Translations under genes and position numbers: made by a program
Notes under the pieces: model-generated
The model's input: the letters and a program-made list of their open reading frames with translations, nothing else
The model's database searches: none
Told to the model about the DNA's origin: nothing
In this document: positions 10,234 to 19,428 of the stretch, piece after piece
Layout of the letters: each line of letters opens with the position of its first letter
Numbering within the stretch: the first letter of the stretch is position 1
From: Symsagittifera roscoffensis
Lineage: Eukaryota; Xenacoelomorpha; Acoela; Convolutidae
DNA length: 64,000 nucleotides
NCBI RefSeq assembly: GCF_963678635.1
Contig: NC_087065.1
Coordinates: forward strand, 39,989,430-40,053,429
Reading direction: 5' to 3'

Positions 10234-10750
10234 TCGCTTTGGAACGGGAGAAGACGAGACGATTGAAAGAGAGGAAGATGTTAGACGACATGTTGGAGGC
10301 ATGCCGCTGTTAACCGATCTGAGCTTGGCTATGAGAACCGATCCCTTGGCGCTGATCAGAGGAATCACGGAGTTTGTGACGGTGATCTATGGACCAGCAG
10401 ACACGTTTGCGTTCCCTGACGTTAAAGTGGAAGCATACAGGAGGTCGGTGCTGCACCTGAACCTCATATCAGCAGTGGACGGTAGTACACTGAACTGGTG
10501 TGAGCAGCACACATTGCGGGTGCTCATGAGTGAAGATCTGTTGTTTACGAAAATATCGGAGCCAGAGATGACAGTCATCACTTTTGACGACCACTTCCGT
10601 GATCGCATGAGAGAAGTAGAAAGAGGACACATTGAAGTGTTTCCGAAGCTTTGTAATCTGAGACCCTATGATAAAACGAATGGTGAAATAACCAGAGTGC
10701 CTCGTCTCACTGCAGCATATCATAAAGTGAGAGAAGAGACGAAGGACTAG
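10142..10750 (+). pseudogene. 3' block, part 4: unrecognised segment after AG-run frameshift
   Basis: This frame opens exactly where the AG dinucleotide run ends and continues the upstream protein (MKKSTDSWNKIRDLIHTLIQ). It is a largely helical polypeptide of about 200 residues with no motif I can name. The stop (TAG 10748-10750) is followed by open sequence in the same phase, so this is another point lesion in what was probably one long frame. Confidence 0.5.
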
Positions 10751-11908
10751 GGTGATTACAAGAAGCTGCCGGAGGCAATCCCTGAATTCCCTCTGATAAG
10801 AAGGATGTTGCTCGGAGCAGTCTCCGTGGTACAAACTCCTAGATTGAGAGCATTCGAAACCAATGAAAGGAGAGTAGGGAGTAATGAACGATGGATCCAT
10901 ACTTTGTAGGGAGAAATGCCGCCGTGTTACAATACACGATTTGCATATACGGATCAAGCAACGACAAGGCGAATAAGCAACGCCGCGACTCCCAAGCCTG
11001 GGAAGTTCGACGAGGAATGGACGGGATTAGGCTTAGCTCCGATGAGGATGAGAGGCAGGACCGAACTGCCTGAAGCCTCATTAATCCTGACTAGTGTGAA
11101 ACAGGAGATGAAAGTGGGAGGAATATTGCAGACGAGAACCTTCCTAGCACCCTTCGGCTGTGAGGAAATCAAAGTGGTCCATGGAGAAGAAGAAGATAGA
11201 TCGGCCGGTACATTGCTCATGCCGAGATTCCCGGAAGAAGCCGACAATGATGAACAAGGACCCTCGAGCTCGAACAAGGATAAGTCAGAAGGAGATGACG
11301 GACAGGGAGGAAGCCGTCAAACCGAAGAACCTATGCAACAAGATCAAGCTGGTGGGGAAGACGACAGGGCATCGACAGGAGGAACATCCAGCCTTGATTT
11401 GAATATCTTCAGTGATCTTGAGAACAATGCAGATACGTTGGAGACGACTGAGCCAGCGGATGAAGGCATCTCGACACTGGAGCCTCCGTCAGCCTTTATG
11501 GAAATGAAACGGAATTTGCCGGAGAGCAGCTCTCCTGGCAATTCAAGAAATAACGACTGGAGAATCCTCATGGAATCACCTAGGAGGAGAAAAATAGAGG
11601 CCTCAGCCAGAGTACCTTTCTTGGGAACGCTGCCCGAAGAAGAATGGGAAGTACATCACCGAGACCACGAGAGTAGGACGGGATGCAAATTGGACAGAGT
11701 GGCGTTTATGGAAGAAGTCTGGACCGTGGTTCAGAGCTATGGGACCCAGTCCATTCTGAAAACGGGTCTCAACCAACCCTTGATGAGGGAAGTCCTTGAC
11801 AAGCTTGATGATTGTGAAGGGAGACTGAGTGAGTTATGCAGGACGATAAAGGAGAGGTGGTGTATCTGTCAAGAACCAGGAGAGGGACGATGCGATCAAA
11901 ATTGGTGA
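10751..11908 (+). pseudogene. 3' block, part 5: acidic, low-complexity linker protein
   Basis: In phase with the previous segment, with one further TAG at 10907-10909 (after WIHTL). From 10910 the frame is open to 11908. After a short basic part (TTRRISNAATPKPGKF), residues from about 11180 to 11500 form a long acidic Glu/Asp/Ser/Gln-rich linker (EQGPSSSNKDKSEGDDGQGG, then TEEPMQQDQAGGEDD). A more folded C-terminus follows, including EEWEVHHRDHESRTGCKLD. Near 11836-11908 the phase passes to the next frame by another indel; the last residues of this frame (CICQEPGEGRCDQNW) probably belong to the wrong frame. Confidence 0.5.
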
Positions 11909-14900
11909 TAGATAAAATCAATGCGATGAAAATGAAGTTAAGCAGCAGAGTGATGCCGAGGAGAGTCGGAAATACGAAGGTGGATTCGGAGATATCGATG
12001 AAAGCTGTTAACTCAGCGAAAAGGAAACGAGTCGAGGAGGTCATGGATTTGGGGAAAGGTGATTATCAACTGCCTGGCACAGATAAAATGTTAACTGATA
12101 TAGCGATGGTGCCACTCATTCTCATGGCGGGGATAAAGTCAACAGGTTATAAATCCAAAAGGAGTGACCGCACTCTGACTGGAGCAACCTTGGAAATGGA
12201 AATACTCAGCCAATGTGGAGAGAGCGAAATGAAAGACTTTAAGCCATCTCCCATGAATCACGGAAAGGGAAGTGTCAAGGGACAACTAATACCAGTGGAA
12301 TATAACCGACTAACAGTGTCGGAGACTGTGTCGATAGATGAATTCACCGGTGGATACATGGAGATGTTAGAATACCGAAACTCGGCTAGAGGGTATGTGA
12401 TGGCCCTGGAAGACGAAAAGGCCATGGAAGGTTATCTGGAAACGATGTTGCAAGGCACCACCCTCAAGCAGAAGGCGTACGGGACTTTAGCGTTGTCTGG
12501 CATACAGGCAGAGACGATGGAGCAGTTGGTGAGCCTTCCATGGAAAGCAGTAGTAACAAGGTATTTCGAAGAAGAAATGAGGACTACGCCAAGAATACAT
12601 GCTCTAGTGGCAGTACCTTACGTAAGAACAGAGTTACAACTCAGGTTCGCCTGGTGCATGATGGGACTGACTCGCGAAGAATATGATTCAGAAGAAAGGA
12701 AGAGGTCAAAAGAGGAGAAGGTTTTCCTTATGACGAATCTGAGGGATCTGATAGTCCAAGAGGGAGCAGCAGTAGCGTGTGCGAAGCGGAGAGACGCTCT
12801 CTGTTTCATTCGATTTCTGATAGAGCAGATTTCAGTACCTGCATTAAACACTTGTGTTAAGATGTTGAGGGAAGGCGATGAGCGAGCGAAAGCCTTATTC
12901 TTGCTAGCACTGCTGGATATGCAGCAGAGTAAACCGATGAGGGTGAACATGAAAGAACCCGAGGAATTAGAACCCATGAGAAAGATAGACGAAATCAGGA
13001 GATTCTCAAACAAGGAGCTGAGACTCACTAAAGAATCTATGGGGGCACTGCCGAAATCCAGTGAAAACTGTGGACCGATCAAGAAGAAATCGTATAGCTA
13101 CGTACCCGGGATCATAGGGATAGCGTACAACCCTTTCCTGAGTGAAGACATACGCGATTGCTTCTTCGATTACGAGCAGGCAGTGTTGCTAAGATTCTGG
13201 ACGTCCAGAATTGTGACGATTAAAATCGTTAACAATCCACAGGCCAAATTGGGACTGGTCTTGGAAGAAGAGGTGACTGCACCTTCAGTACCAAAATCTG
13301 ATAAAAGAGTGGAGTTTGGGTTGGGATTCTCAGATGAATTACTGAGAACGAGCTTGATGGCAGTGTGGGAATTGATGAGGCCATCATGGTGTCCTAGTCC
13401 CAGCGCTGACTCAATATTGCGAGCGACACAAGACGTGAAGAGGGAACTGAATGCAGACTGTAACCTGCGTGACCTCAACATCATATATAATGTGATGATA
13501 ACGGCCTCTAGGAGCAACGGAGAAGATAAAGTGGAGTTGCCTGGCTCGGGACCAGAAGACTGGGTCAAACCTGGTAGCTGTCTGGCGGAAGTCTGTGGAC
13601 TGGAGGGTCACGTTTGTGGAGGTGTGGACTGTGTGAAGACCCTGGAGAAACAACACAAGCAATTGACGGTATTGTTTGGAAACGTAGTGATGAAAGCAAG
13701 AACAGAAACGGAACTGATAGCAGATTGCCATGGGGGAACCGAAGTGATTCTAGTGACTGCAGTAGGATTCTACAGCATGTTTAGTTCTTTAGAGTCACTA
13801 TTGAATCTAGAACAGAAACATGAGATGATCACAGCCATCAGTGTAGAAGTATTCCCAGGAGTTCTGCAGACTGAGCAGAAATACATAGGGAAATGGAGGG
13901 AAGCAATCGAGACGGAAATGAACATCAGACACAGTGAGACTTATTGTAGACCGTCAGGAGCACGATATTTGGTGGGTTCAACATTGGCTCCAATGTGTAA
14001 GTGCAGATACCCTGTACATTTCGTAGCTGTGGACGTAAAGAGTACGAGAACGATCGTGGATCAAGCCTTCTCAGTGCCGAAGTGTGTGAGACTGGCGAGA
14101 ATGTCCGAGAAGTCTTACGAGTTGCTATGTAAGATGTTCTCAGCAGTTCCAGAGAGAACCAAGGAAGAGTTGGAGTCAATACTAGGAAAGAAGTTCATGG
14201 GATATGTGAGCGGGAACTTCAGTGACTTTGAGAGACAGAAACAGAGAGGATCAACTGTCACAGATTACAATGCAGTAGATGAGAATGATGAAGTCCACCG
14301 AGTGATGATGGATGTGGAACAATTACTGAAAGCTTCGGGAAAACGTAATTGGAGGAGCATCATGTTGACACATGACGAGTTTCCTTGCCACTGCTTGCTG
14401 CAGACCTGGTGGTATCCCAAGCGTAGTAATCTGATGTTGATCTGGGACTCTGAAGAGCTGCTCTCCATGGGTTTACCAGATTCATCACAGCCCATAACAA
14501 TAGTGATAGTGGGAGTTATGATGGCGGTACGATGGCTGAAAGCTCATGTGAGAGAAAATAATAGACAGGAGGCACCGACGAGAGAACAGTTGCGGAAATT
14601 AGATTGTCTAAAAGATTTAGATCTTTTTGAGACAATGTGCAAAATTCTAAACATTCCGATGGAAGTGAATAAGATATGGGCAAGAAAACGATTGATGCCA
14701 TGGTTCAGAGCTAACATGACTGCATGGTTGTACGAATATGCGAAAAAGCATATGTCGAAGCACGGCAGGGTGTACAGTGAATATCAGCTGGACATTGGAG
14801 CAGGAGCTTTCAAGCGAGCTCTCGTGACTCATCGGAATGCAGTGACCACTGCTGTGAAAAAAATTTCCAGGACAAGTGAACGTAGTGGAAAGGAGAAGGC

Positions 14901-15066
14901 AGGGATGTTAAAGGAAGATTTGGAGAGAAATGTGACGTTGTGTCTCCACAACAGCTTCTGCAGGAACAGAGAATCTAACGTAGATCCCCTACCTTGTTGC
15001 AAACAGAGGGTAGAAGGAAGAGCAGAAGTGTTGGAGGACGGCTTCCAGCAGCGTCAGGATAGCTAA
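11836..15066 (+). CDS. 3' block, part 6: 1076-residue protein of unknown function, intact frame
   Basis: The longest uninterrupted frame in the window. The ATG at 11836 overlaps the end of the previous frame, so it may be an internal entry into a longer original protein. I recognise no domain. Visible features are a basic N-terminus (KMKLSSRVMPRRVG), a helical middle, a Cys/His-containing stretch (CGLEGHVCGGVDC), a hydrophobic segment ITIVIVGVMMAVRWL, and a C-terminus with several Cys (CLHNSFCRN, PLPCCKQ). No signal peptide or clear transmembrane anchor was found, so an envelope protein is not supported. The stop at 15064-15066 is probably premature: the neighbouring phase continues with an acidic tail (SAESVSQEEEMEH) to a TGA at 15134-15136. 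That this frame is open while its neighbours are broken may be chance or recent constraint. Confidence 0.65.
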   Translation: MQDDKGEVVYLSRTRRGTMRSKLVIDKINAMKMKLSSRVMPRRVGNTKVDSEISMKAVNSAKRKRVEEVMDLGKGDYQLPGTDKMLTDIAMVPLILMAGIKSTGYKSKRSDRTLTGATLEMEILSQCGESEMKDFKPSPMNHGKGSVKGQLIPVEYNRLTVSETVSIDEFTGGYMEMLEYRNSARGYVMALEDEKAMEGYLETMLQGTTLKQKAYGTLALSGIQAETMEQLVSLPWKAVVTRYFEEEMRTTPRIHALVAVPYVRTELQLRFAWCMMGLTREEYDSEERKRSKEEKVFLMTNLRDLIVQEGAAVACAKRRDALCFIRFLIEQISVPALNTCVKMLREGDERAKALFLLALLDMQQSKPMRVNMKEPEELEPMRKIDEIRRFSNKELRLTKESMGALPKSSENCGPIKKKSYSYVPGIIGIAYNPFLSEDIRDCFFDYEQAVLLRFWTSRIVTIKIVNNPQAKLGLVLEEEVTAPSVPKSDKRVEFGLGFSDELLRTSLMAVWELMRPSWCPSPSADSILRATQDVKRELNADCNLRDLNIIYNVMITASRSNGEDKVELPGSGPEDWVKPGSCLAEVCGLEGHVCGGVDCVKTLEKQHKQLTVLFGNVVMKARTETELIADCHGGTEVILVTAVGFYSMFSSLESLLNLEQKHEMITAISVEVFPGVLQTEQKYIGKWREAIETEMNIRHSETYCRPSGARYLVGSTLAPMCKCRYPVHFVAVDVKSTRTIVDQAFSVPKCVRLARMSEKSYELLCKMFSAVPERTKEELESILGKKFMGYVSGNFSDFERQKQRGSTVTDYNAVDENDEVHRVMMDVEQLLKASGKRNWRSIMLTHDEFPCHCLLQTWWYPKRSNLMLIWDSEELLSMGLPDSSQPITIVIVGVMMAVRWLKAHVRENNRQEAPTREQLRKLDCLKDLDLFETMCKILNIPMEVNKIWARKRLMPWFRANMTAWLYEYAKKHMSKHGRVYSEYQLDIGAGAFKRALVTHRNAVTTAVKKISRTSERSGKEKAGMLKEDLERNVTLCLHNSFCRNRESNVDPLPCCKQRVEGRAEVLEDGFQQRQDS

Positions 15067-15136
15067 CGACGTGTTGCAGGATACGGAGACTGAGAGTGCA
15101 GAGTCAGTATCACAGGAGGAAGAAATGGAACATTGA

Positions 15137-15945
15137 CGAATGACCGAAAAACAAGATGCAAAAAGAGATGAAATTAGAAGAATTTAGAAGTTTTAGAACT
15201 TCTAAGCGACAAAAAAAGAAGAAAACAAAGGAGTGATGAAGAGAAAGTTAAAACTCAGAATTGTTTTATGTGTGTGAAAAAACTCAAGTGAGAAACCAAG
15301 CAACCAAGTTGTAATTGAAAACTGAAACATTTAGTTGAGTTTTGAAATTGTTGCATTTATAAATTTCTATTTTGTTTTTAGTTGAGTGGCTTTAGAGACA
15401 CTTACTTACTATTTATTTAGAAAGGCTTAAGTAAAGGAGTATATTTAAATATTCTAGCCTACATGACTGTTTTTAATCAGCTAGGAGAACTGATCACTTT
15501 GTGGTGACAGGAAAGGCTTGTGTAATCTCTCGAAGAGGGAGATTGTTTCATTGTTCTTTCTAACCACAGAGTTCCTTAGTTTTAATATTCAGGACAATAA
15601 CAAGCAAGATTTCCGAAGGGAAAAAGCATAGTAGGATAATTTTAGCTTGTTGGTTGGCAAGGCTGTCCTGCAAACCAACACCTTTTAAATCTAGGAGAAA
15701 AAGGTTTTAATCGGGACATTGACATTGGAAGTCAGAAAATATGTTTTATCTTAGGTCATATCCTCAATGTGCAGAATAATGAAGAAATTTGAAGGCTATA
15801 GTGATGTGGTATGATGCCATTTATATTCTGCAGTGAGTCGATGTGACGTGGATAAAAGTAATTTCGTGCATTTTGTAAATTCTGTTCGATGCTACTGTAT
15901 CTATTTTACGAACATTGCGTGATTCATTGAGGACATTGACCGGAC
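15137..15945 (+). other. Noncoding 3' region of the LTR element
   Basis: AT-rich sequence between the last coding frame and the polypurine tract, with no frame of note. It contains short inverted segments but nothing I can assign. It corresponds to the internal 3' untranslated region before U3. Confidence 0.6.
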
Positions 15946-15958
15946 TGTCCGGGGAGTA
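15946..15958 (+). promoter_or_regulatory. Polypurine tract (plus-strand primer)
   Basis: TGTCCGGGGAGTA sits directly before the first base of the LTR. Position and the GGGGAGTA purine run fit the primer for plus-strand DNA synthesis. The core TGTCCGGGGAG also occurs four times inside pol. Confidence 0.8.
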
Positions 15959-16280
15959 TGTGACATTCGCCAGAATGGACAAAATGCAATCTCTGCAGTT
16001 TAGGAATTTTTAGCAGCGAACCTTCCGAGTTAGTGATTTTGAAGGATTAACGACGTTATTCGGATGATTAGTAGAACGGTGAAGGTCAAGATATTCTAGT
16101 ATTTTGAAATTTTAAATTTTCGAAGTGATGACGTAACATTTCTGAGAAACGTCAGAAACGGCCATTTTGGCAGAAAAGCTGAAAAAGCAACAGAACAACA
16201 CTAGTAGCGATTGCGAGAAGAACGGAAGTTGTGATTAAGAAACGACAACGAATCACGGACTTAACAGAGGACGTTCCGAG

Positions 16281-16330
16281 TTGCAACTATTGTGTCGCTA
16301 CAATAGTTGCAAGGCCGTTGCGAACAACGG
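16281..16330 (+). promoter_or_regulatory. Two adjacent stem-loops in LTR U3
   Basis: Stem 1 pairs 16281-16293 with 16300-16312 (13 bp perfect, TTGCAACTATTGT, 6-nt loop). Stem 2 pairs 16315-16320 with 16325-16330 (CCGTTG, CGAA tetraloop). They lie upstream of the TATA-like box. A DNA-binding or RNA role is possible but unproven. Confidence 0.5.
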
Positions 16331-16436
16331 TGAAGGGTGGAAGACAGCCTTCCAGGTTACGGAGGAATCAAGCTTAACGTGCTTGATTCAGTGGATTCAA
16401 GAATCCGGAAGGGTTTCGGGACTGAGACTTTTACCA

Positions 16437-16446
16437 TTTTATATAA
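16437..16446 (+). promoter_or_regulatory. TATA-like box in LTR
   Basis: TTTTATATAA lies about 480 bp into the LTR and about 160 bp upstream of the AATAAA signal, a normal U3/R arrangement. It would serve transcription from the 5' LTR copy. Confidence 0.5.
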
Positions 16447-16598
16447 CCTTTTAGCTTCTTGTCATGTCCTGAGTTGAATTTAATTAACAACTGGATTCAT
16501 TTTGATAAGGATGAGAAGCTAGGAGTTGGGGGAAAGGGTTGATCCATCTTCGATGGAGATGATGATTTTTATCTTCTGAACAAAAACAATAATAATTC

Positions 16599-16604
16599 AA
16601 TAAA
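16599..16604 (+). terminator. Polyadenylation signal AATAAA in LTR
   Basis: AATAAA within CAATAAATAG, downstream of the TATA-like box and upstream of a GT-rich stretch (GTCTGGGGATAC). This suggests the R/U5 border is soon after it. Confidence 0.5.
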
Positions 16605-16883
16605 TAGTAGTAGCCCTGTTTTTAGGAGTGACCTCGTGGTCTGGGGATACCGAGACCCAGCCATGAGCTCACTATTTCAGCATGTAATTAAGTTAATTTG
16701 AGTGTTTTGGCCGAAGCCGAAAGCAGTAATGTTTTTTGTCGACCCGATGTTAGAAAGACCACCGAAAGTACTGGCTTAGTAGAGACGGTGAAAAGCATGC
16801 AAAGCTCTGTTTAGACGTTAGCCAGTCGTCTTAGGACTTAGTTTTGTTCTCCGTCGATATGTATCTTCCGGGCGAATGTTACA

Positions 16884-18420
16884 TTCTATAAACTTAGTCA
16901 CCTGTTAAACTTAGAGACAGAATTTCAAGTAAATACCATTATTTACTAAGGAACAAAATATTTTTGATCCAATGCACAGGGATCAGCTAAAACCCACCTT
17001 GTCTCAACATAACTCTTTCAGTAGAGAACATCCATCCAGACGAGATGCGATCCGCCTTTCCTGTTTGTTACTATAGATATAATAATGTTAAAGACATTTT
17101 TATCAAACTGTTACACTCAACTCATTGAAGAAGAAGACCAATCCAGCAATGCAAGCAACAGCACGCAGAGTCACAAGGTTAAAAACTATAGGTTTTTGGC
17201 TATCATTAATTGATTTTGTTTTCTTTTTGGTATAGAAAATACGATATCAATCTGTGGTAGATCGACAGTGACTGCACTGTAGTGACTTTTCACCGAGTTC
17301 CGAATTTCCGAGTCCAGCACCCTAAAGTGTATTTGAAAAGACCCACAGGAGGAGAATAAAAAATACTGCTACCTAAACTTGGGTATTTTTATTCTTATTC
17401 ATTTTTTCAACCATGCAGACCATCAAAAGGCCAATTTTTTAAGGTCAAATTGGTGATATTCTGATCGCCCCATAAAACTCGATTTTAAAATTATGAGTTT
17501 TTTTCGAACCAAAAAAAAAAACGCTAAACTAGTGAGTTACATCGTAATGTAGCTTTTATAACTAGAGGAACCGGTTGAAGTTAGTCAGGTCATCTTTAGA
17601 AGGAAATAAGTCTTGAAACACTGAAACGGCACAAAGAGAAAAATTTCGCAAGGCTTAAGTTAGTGCGATTAGAACTGTTGTTCGGGTAACACACAATACT
17701 GAATCAACAGGTTTTAGAATCATTTTACCGGTAACCTTCCTGGTTCCAGTGAAATTGGACTTAACGAGTTTTGTTTTGTGGATTCACCAATACGGGGGGT
17801 CTAATTTGCATTGTCTTGTCGCAAATTTTTTCGGCTTAAATTTTTTATCGTTTGTTTTAATCTAAACTAGTAAATTATATGCTTCTTGGGCTCGCATCAA
17901 GAGTTTTTCAGCCAATATGACAAAAGTTTCACAAAAAAGTAGAGGGAACAAACATTTTTTTGAGATTAGACGAAATACATTTCGTTTTATATTTGAAGAA
18001 CAGATGGATCGAGCCGGTTTAATTTAGTACCCTTAGAAGGGAAAGAATATAAATTACTCGTGACTTTATCTTTTTACCGGGAAAAATGACCACAGAAAAA
18101 ATTTAAAATCGTTTTTAGCAAAAAGATCAGATTTGAATGTAGGACCTTCCAGGTTCAGAAATGTTTTTTAAACCCCTGCCAAATGGTAGGAACGATAAAA
18201 AAAATATTTTACTTGTTTTCAAATAGGGAGGGTCAGGGACCTTAAAGGTAAGCAGGTGGGACAAAAAGAAGTCTGCTAATAGATAGTTCCCAGTCAAGGG
18301 AAATTGCACGATGAGCAGCTTAGCTTGAAACTGAAAGAGTTCAAATTCAGACCCTTTCCAAATGAATTGATTTTCTTACATTAGAATTATAGGTTTGTAC
18401 CCGGAGTGTAATTAAAAGGG
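16884..18420. other. AT-rich noncoding flank, nothing recognised
   Basis: Many stops in all frames and long A/T runs. A pyrimidine tract plus AG near 17235 looks like a splice acceptor, but no coding sequence follows it. No repeat with recognisable ends. Confidence 0.5.
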
Positions 18421-18860
18421 TCTATTTTTCACCAATTGGGAAGTGTCCCATTTGGCCGATTCGGAAGCTTTAATTTTTTTCCGATTTCGGAAGGGTCGTA
18501 TTTTTGCCAAACTGGAAGCGTCCCATTTTTGTAGATCAGGAAGAATCCCAATTTTTGCCGATGTGATAGGGTCCGATTTTGTCAATTCTTAAGCGTCTCA
18601 TTTTCACCAATCCGGAAGGGTCCCGATCCGAAAGGCTCCATTCTCCGCAAACCCAGAAGGATACCGAATTTGCTATCAAAAAAATGTCCCTAACCAGAAG
18701 AGTCGATTTTTCGCCAATCCGGAATGGTCTTTTAACGTAAATCTGGGAGGTTGCCTAACGCCAATCCGAAAAAGTCTTCTTAAGCCGATCTAGAAGGGTC
18801 ATAAAACAGACTTTTCACCGTCCGTGAATGTAAGCGTAGAACAGGAAGGGTCTTAAAGCA
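18421..18860. repeat. Degenerate minisatellite, period roughly 30-36 bp
   Basis: About twelve diverged units built on CCGATNCGGAAGGGTCCC followed by ATTTTTG. GGAAG(G/C)GTC(C/T) recurs at near-regular spacing across the block. Units differ by many substitutions and indels, so it is old. Confidence 0.65.
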
Positions 18861-19428
18861 TTCCTTCCAGCATAATAATTTTCTACAGTTTAAGTTATCA
18901 GGTGACCACAAATGTGATGAGATTCCAACAAAACAGCGTATTTTGGATTTATTCACATCGGTGTTTAATGGATATTGAACAAAATGCTAGCTTAGTCAGA
19001 TGATGTCAGGATATTTAAAAGAAAGTAGCTCACTACCCAGTTGGTAAAAAAACTTTCATTCAGAATGAAAAAGAAGTAAAAGCAAATGCACCTAGGCGAG
19101 TTTTGCAACCAGCGACTTTTGTATTACCTATCTGCCTCCGGAATGCCCGAGCGAGACCTACTAAAACTCTCAAGGCAACCACTCCTCCAGAAAAAATTTC
19201 TTTTCGGATTCGACATATACAAGTACATCAACATTTTTCTTCTATTTTTTTGTTTTGAGTTACAGTCGCGACTATCCGCGTTGGATTCACAAAAATTTTA
19301 TTTCGATGTCTCTTCTCTTATTTACTCGTTTCTGGTCATTCTCGGTCCGCCTATTTGTTCTATTCGCCTAATACATCTACTAAATTTTACTAGATAATCT
19401 TCCGTGGCGACTTCTCGTTTTACGTGCA
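18861..19428. other. Noncoding AT-rich sequence
   Basis: One frame of about 100 codons (19086-19397) has no recognisable similarity and no coding-like composition. Nothing else seen. Confidence 0.4.

Larger units (their letters stand above)
1..16883 (+). mobile_element. Giant Ty3/Gypsy-like LTR retrotransposon, 3' part (5' end outside window)
   Basis: All long open frames from 2 to 15136 run on the + strand and are followed by a polypurine tract and a 925-bp LTR. The pol domains appear in Gypsy order (protease end, RT, RNase H, integrase). After integrase the element carries about 10 kb of extra coding DNA: a macro-like segment, an SGNH hydrolase, a second SGNH-like region, an acidic linker and a 1076-residue frame. 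Coding composition is richer in G+C than the AT-rich flank from 16884. The part in view is 16.9 kb without the 5' LTR and gag, so the full element is larger than usual Gypsy elements of 5-10 kb. The copy is inactive: multiple stops, several frameshifts, and substituted catalytic residues in RNase H and integrase. Confidence 0.9.
15959..16883 (+). repeat. 3' long terminal repeat (925 bp)
   Basis: The borders are a 13-bp imperfect inverted repeat: TGTGACATTCGCC at 15959-15971 and GGCGAATGTTACA at 16871-16883, giving the standard TG...CA ends. It follows the polypurine tract immediately, and coding composition ends before it. The sequence after 16883 (TTCTATAAACTTAG) does not look like a tRNA primer-binding site, so this is the 3' and not the 5' LTR. 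The 5' LTR is not in the window, so LTR identity and the target duplication cannot be checked. Confidence 0.85.

Noticed and set aside
11836-15066. Envelope glycoprotein for the 1076-residue frame
   Set aside because: No signal peptide, no clear membrane anchor and no furin-like or glycosylation pattern convincing enough.
15959-16883. Reading this LTR as the 5' LTR of a downstream element
   Set aside because: No primer-binding site follows, and a polypurine tract stands immediately before it. The downstream gag-like remnant starts 2.5 kb later with no continuity.
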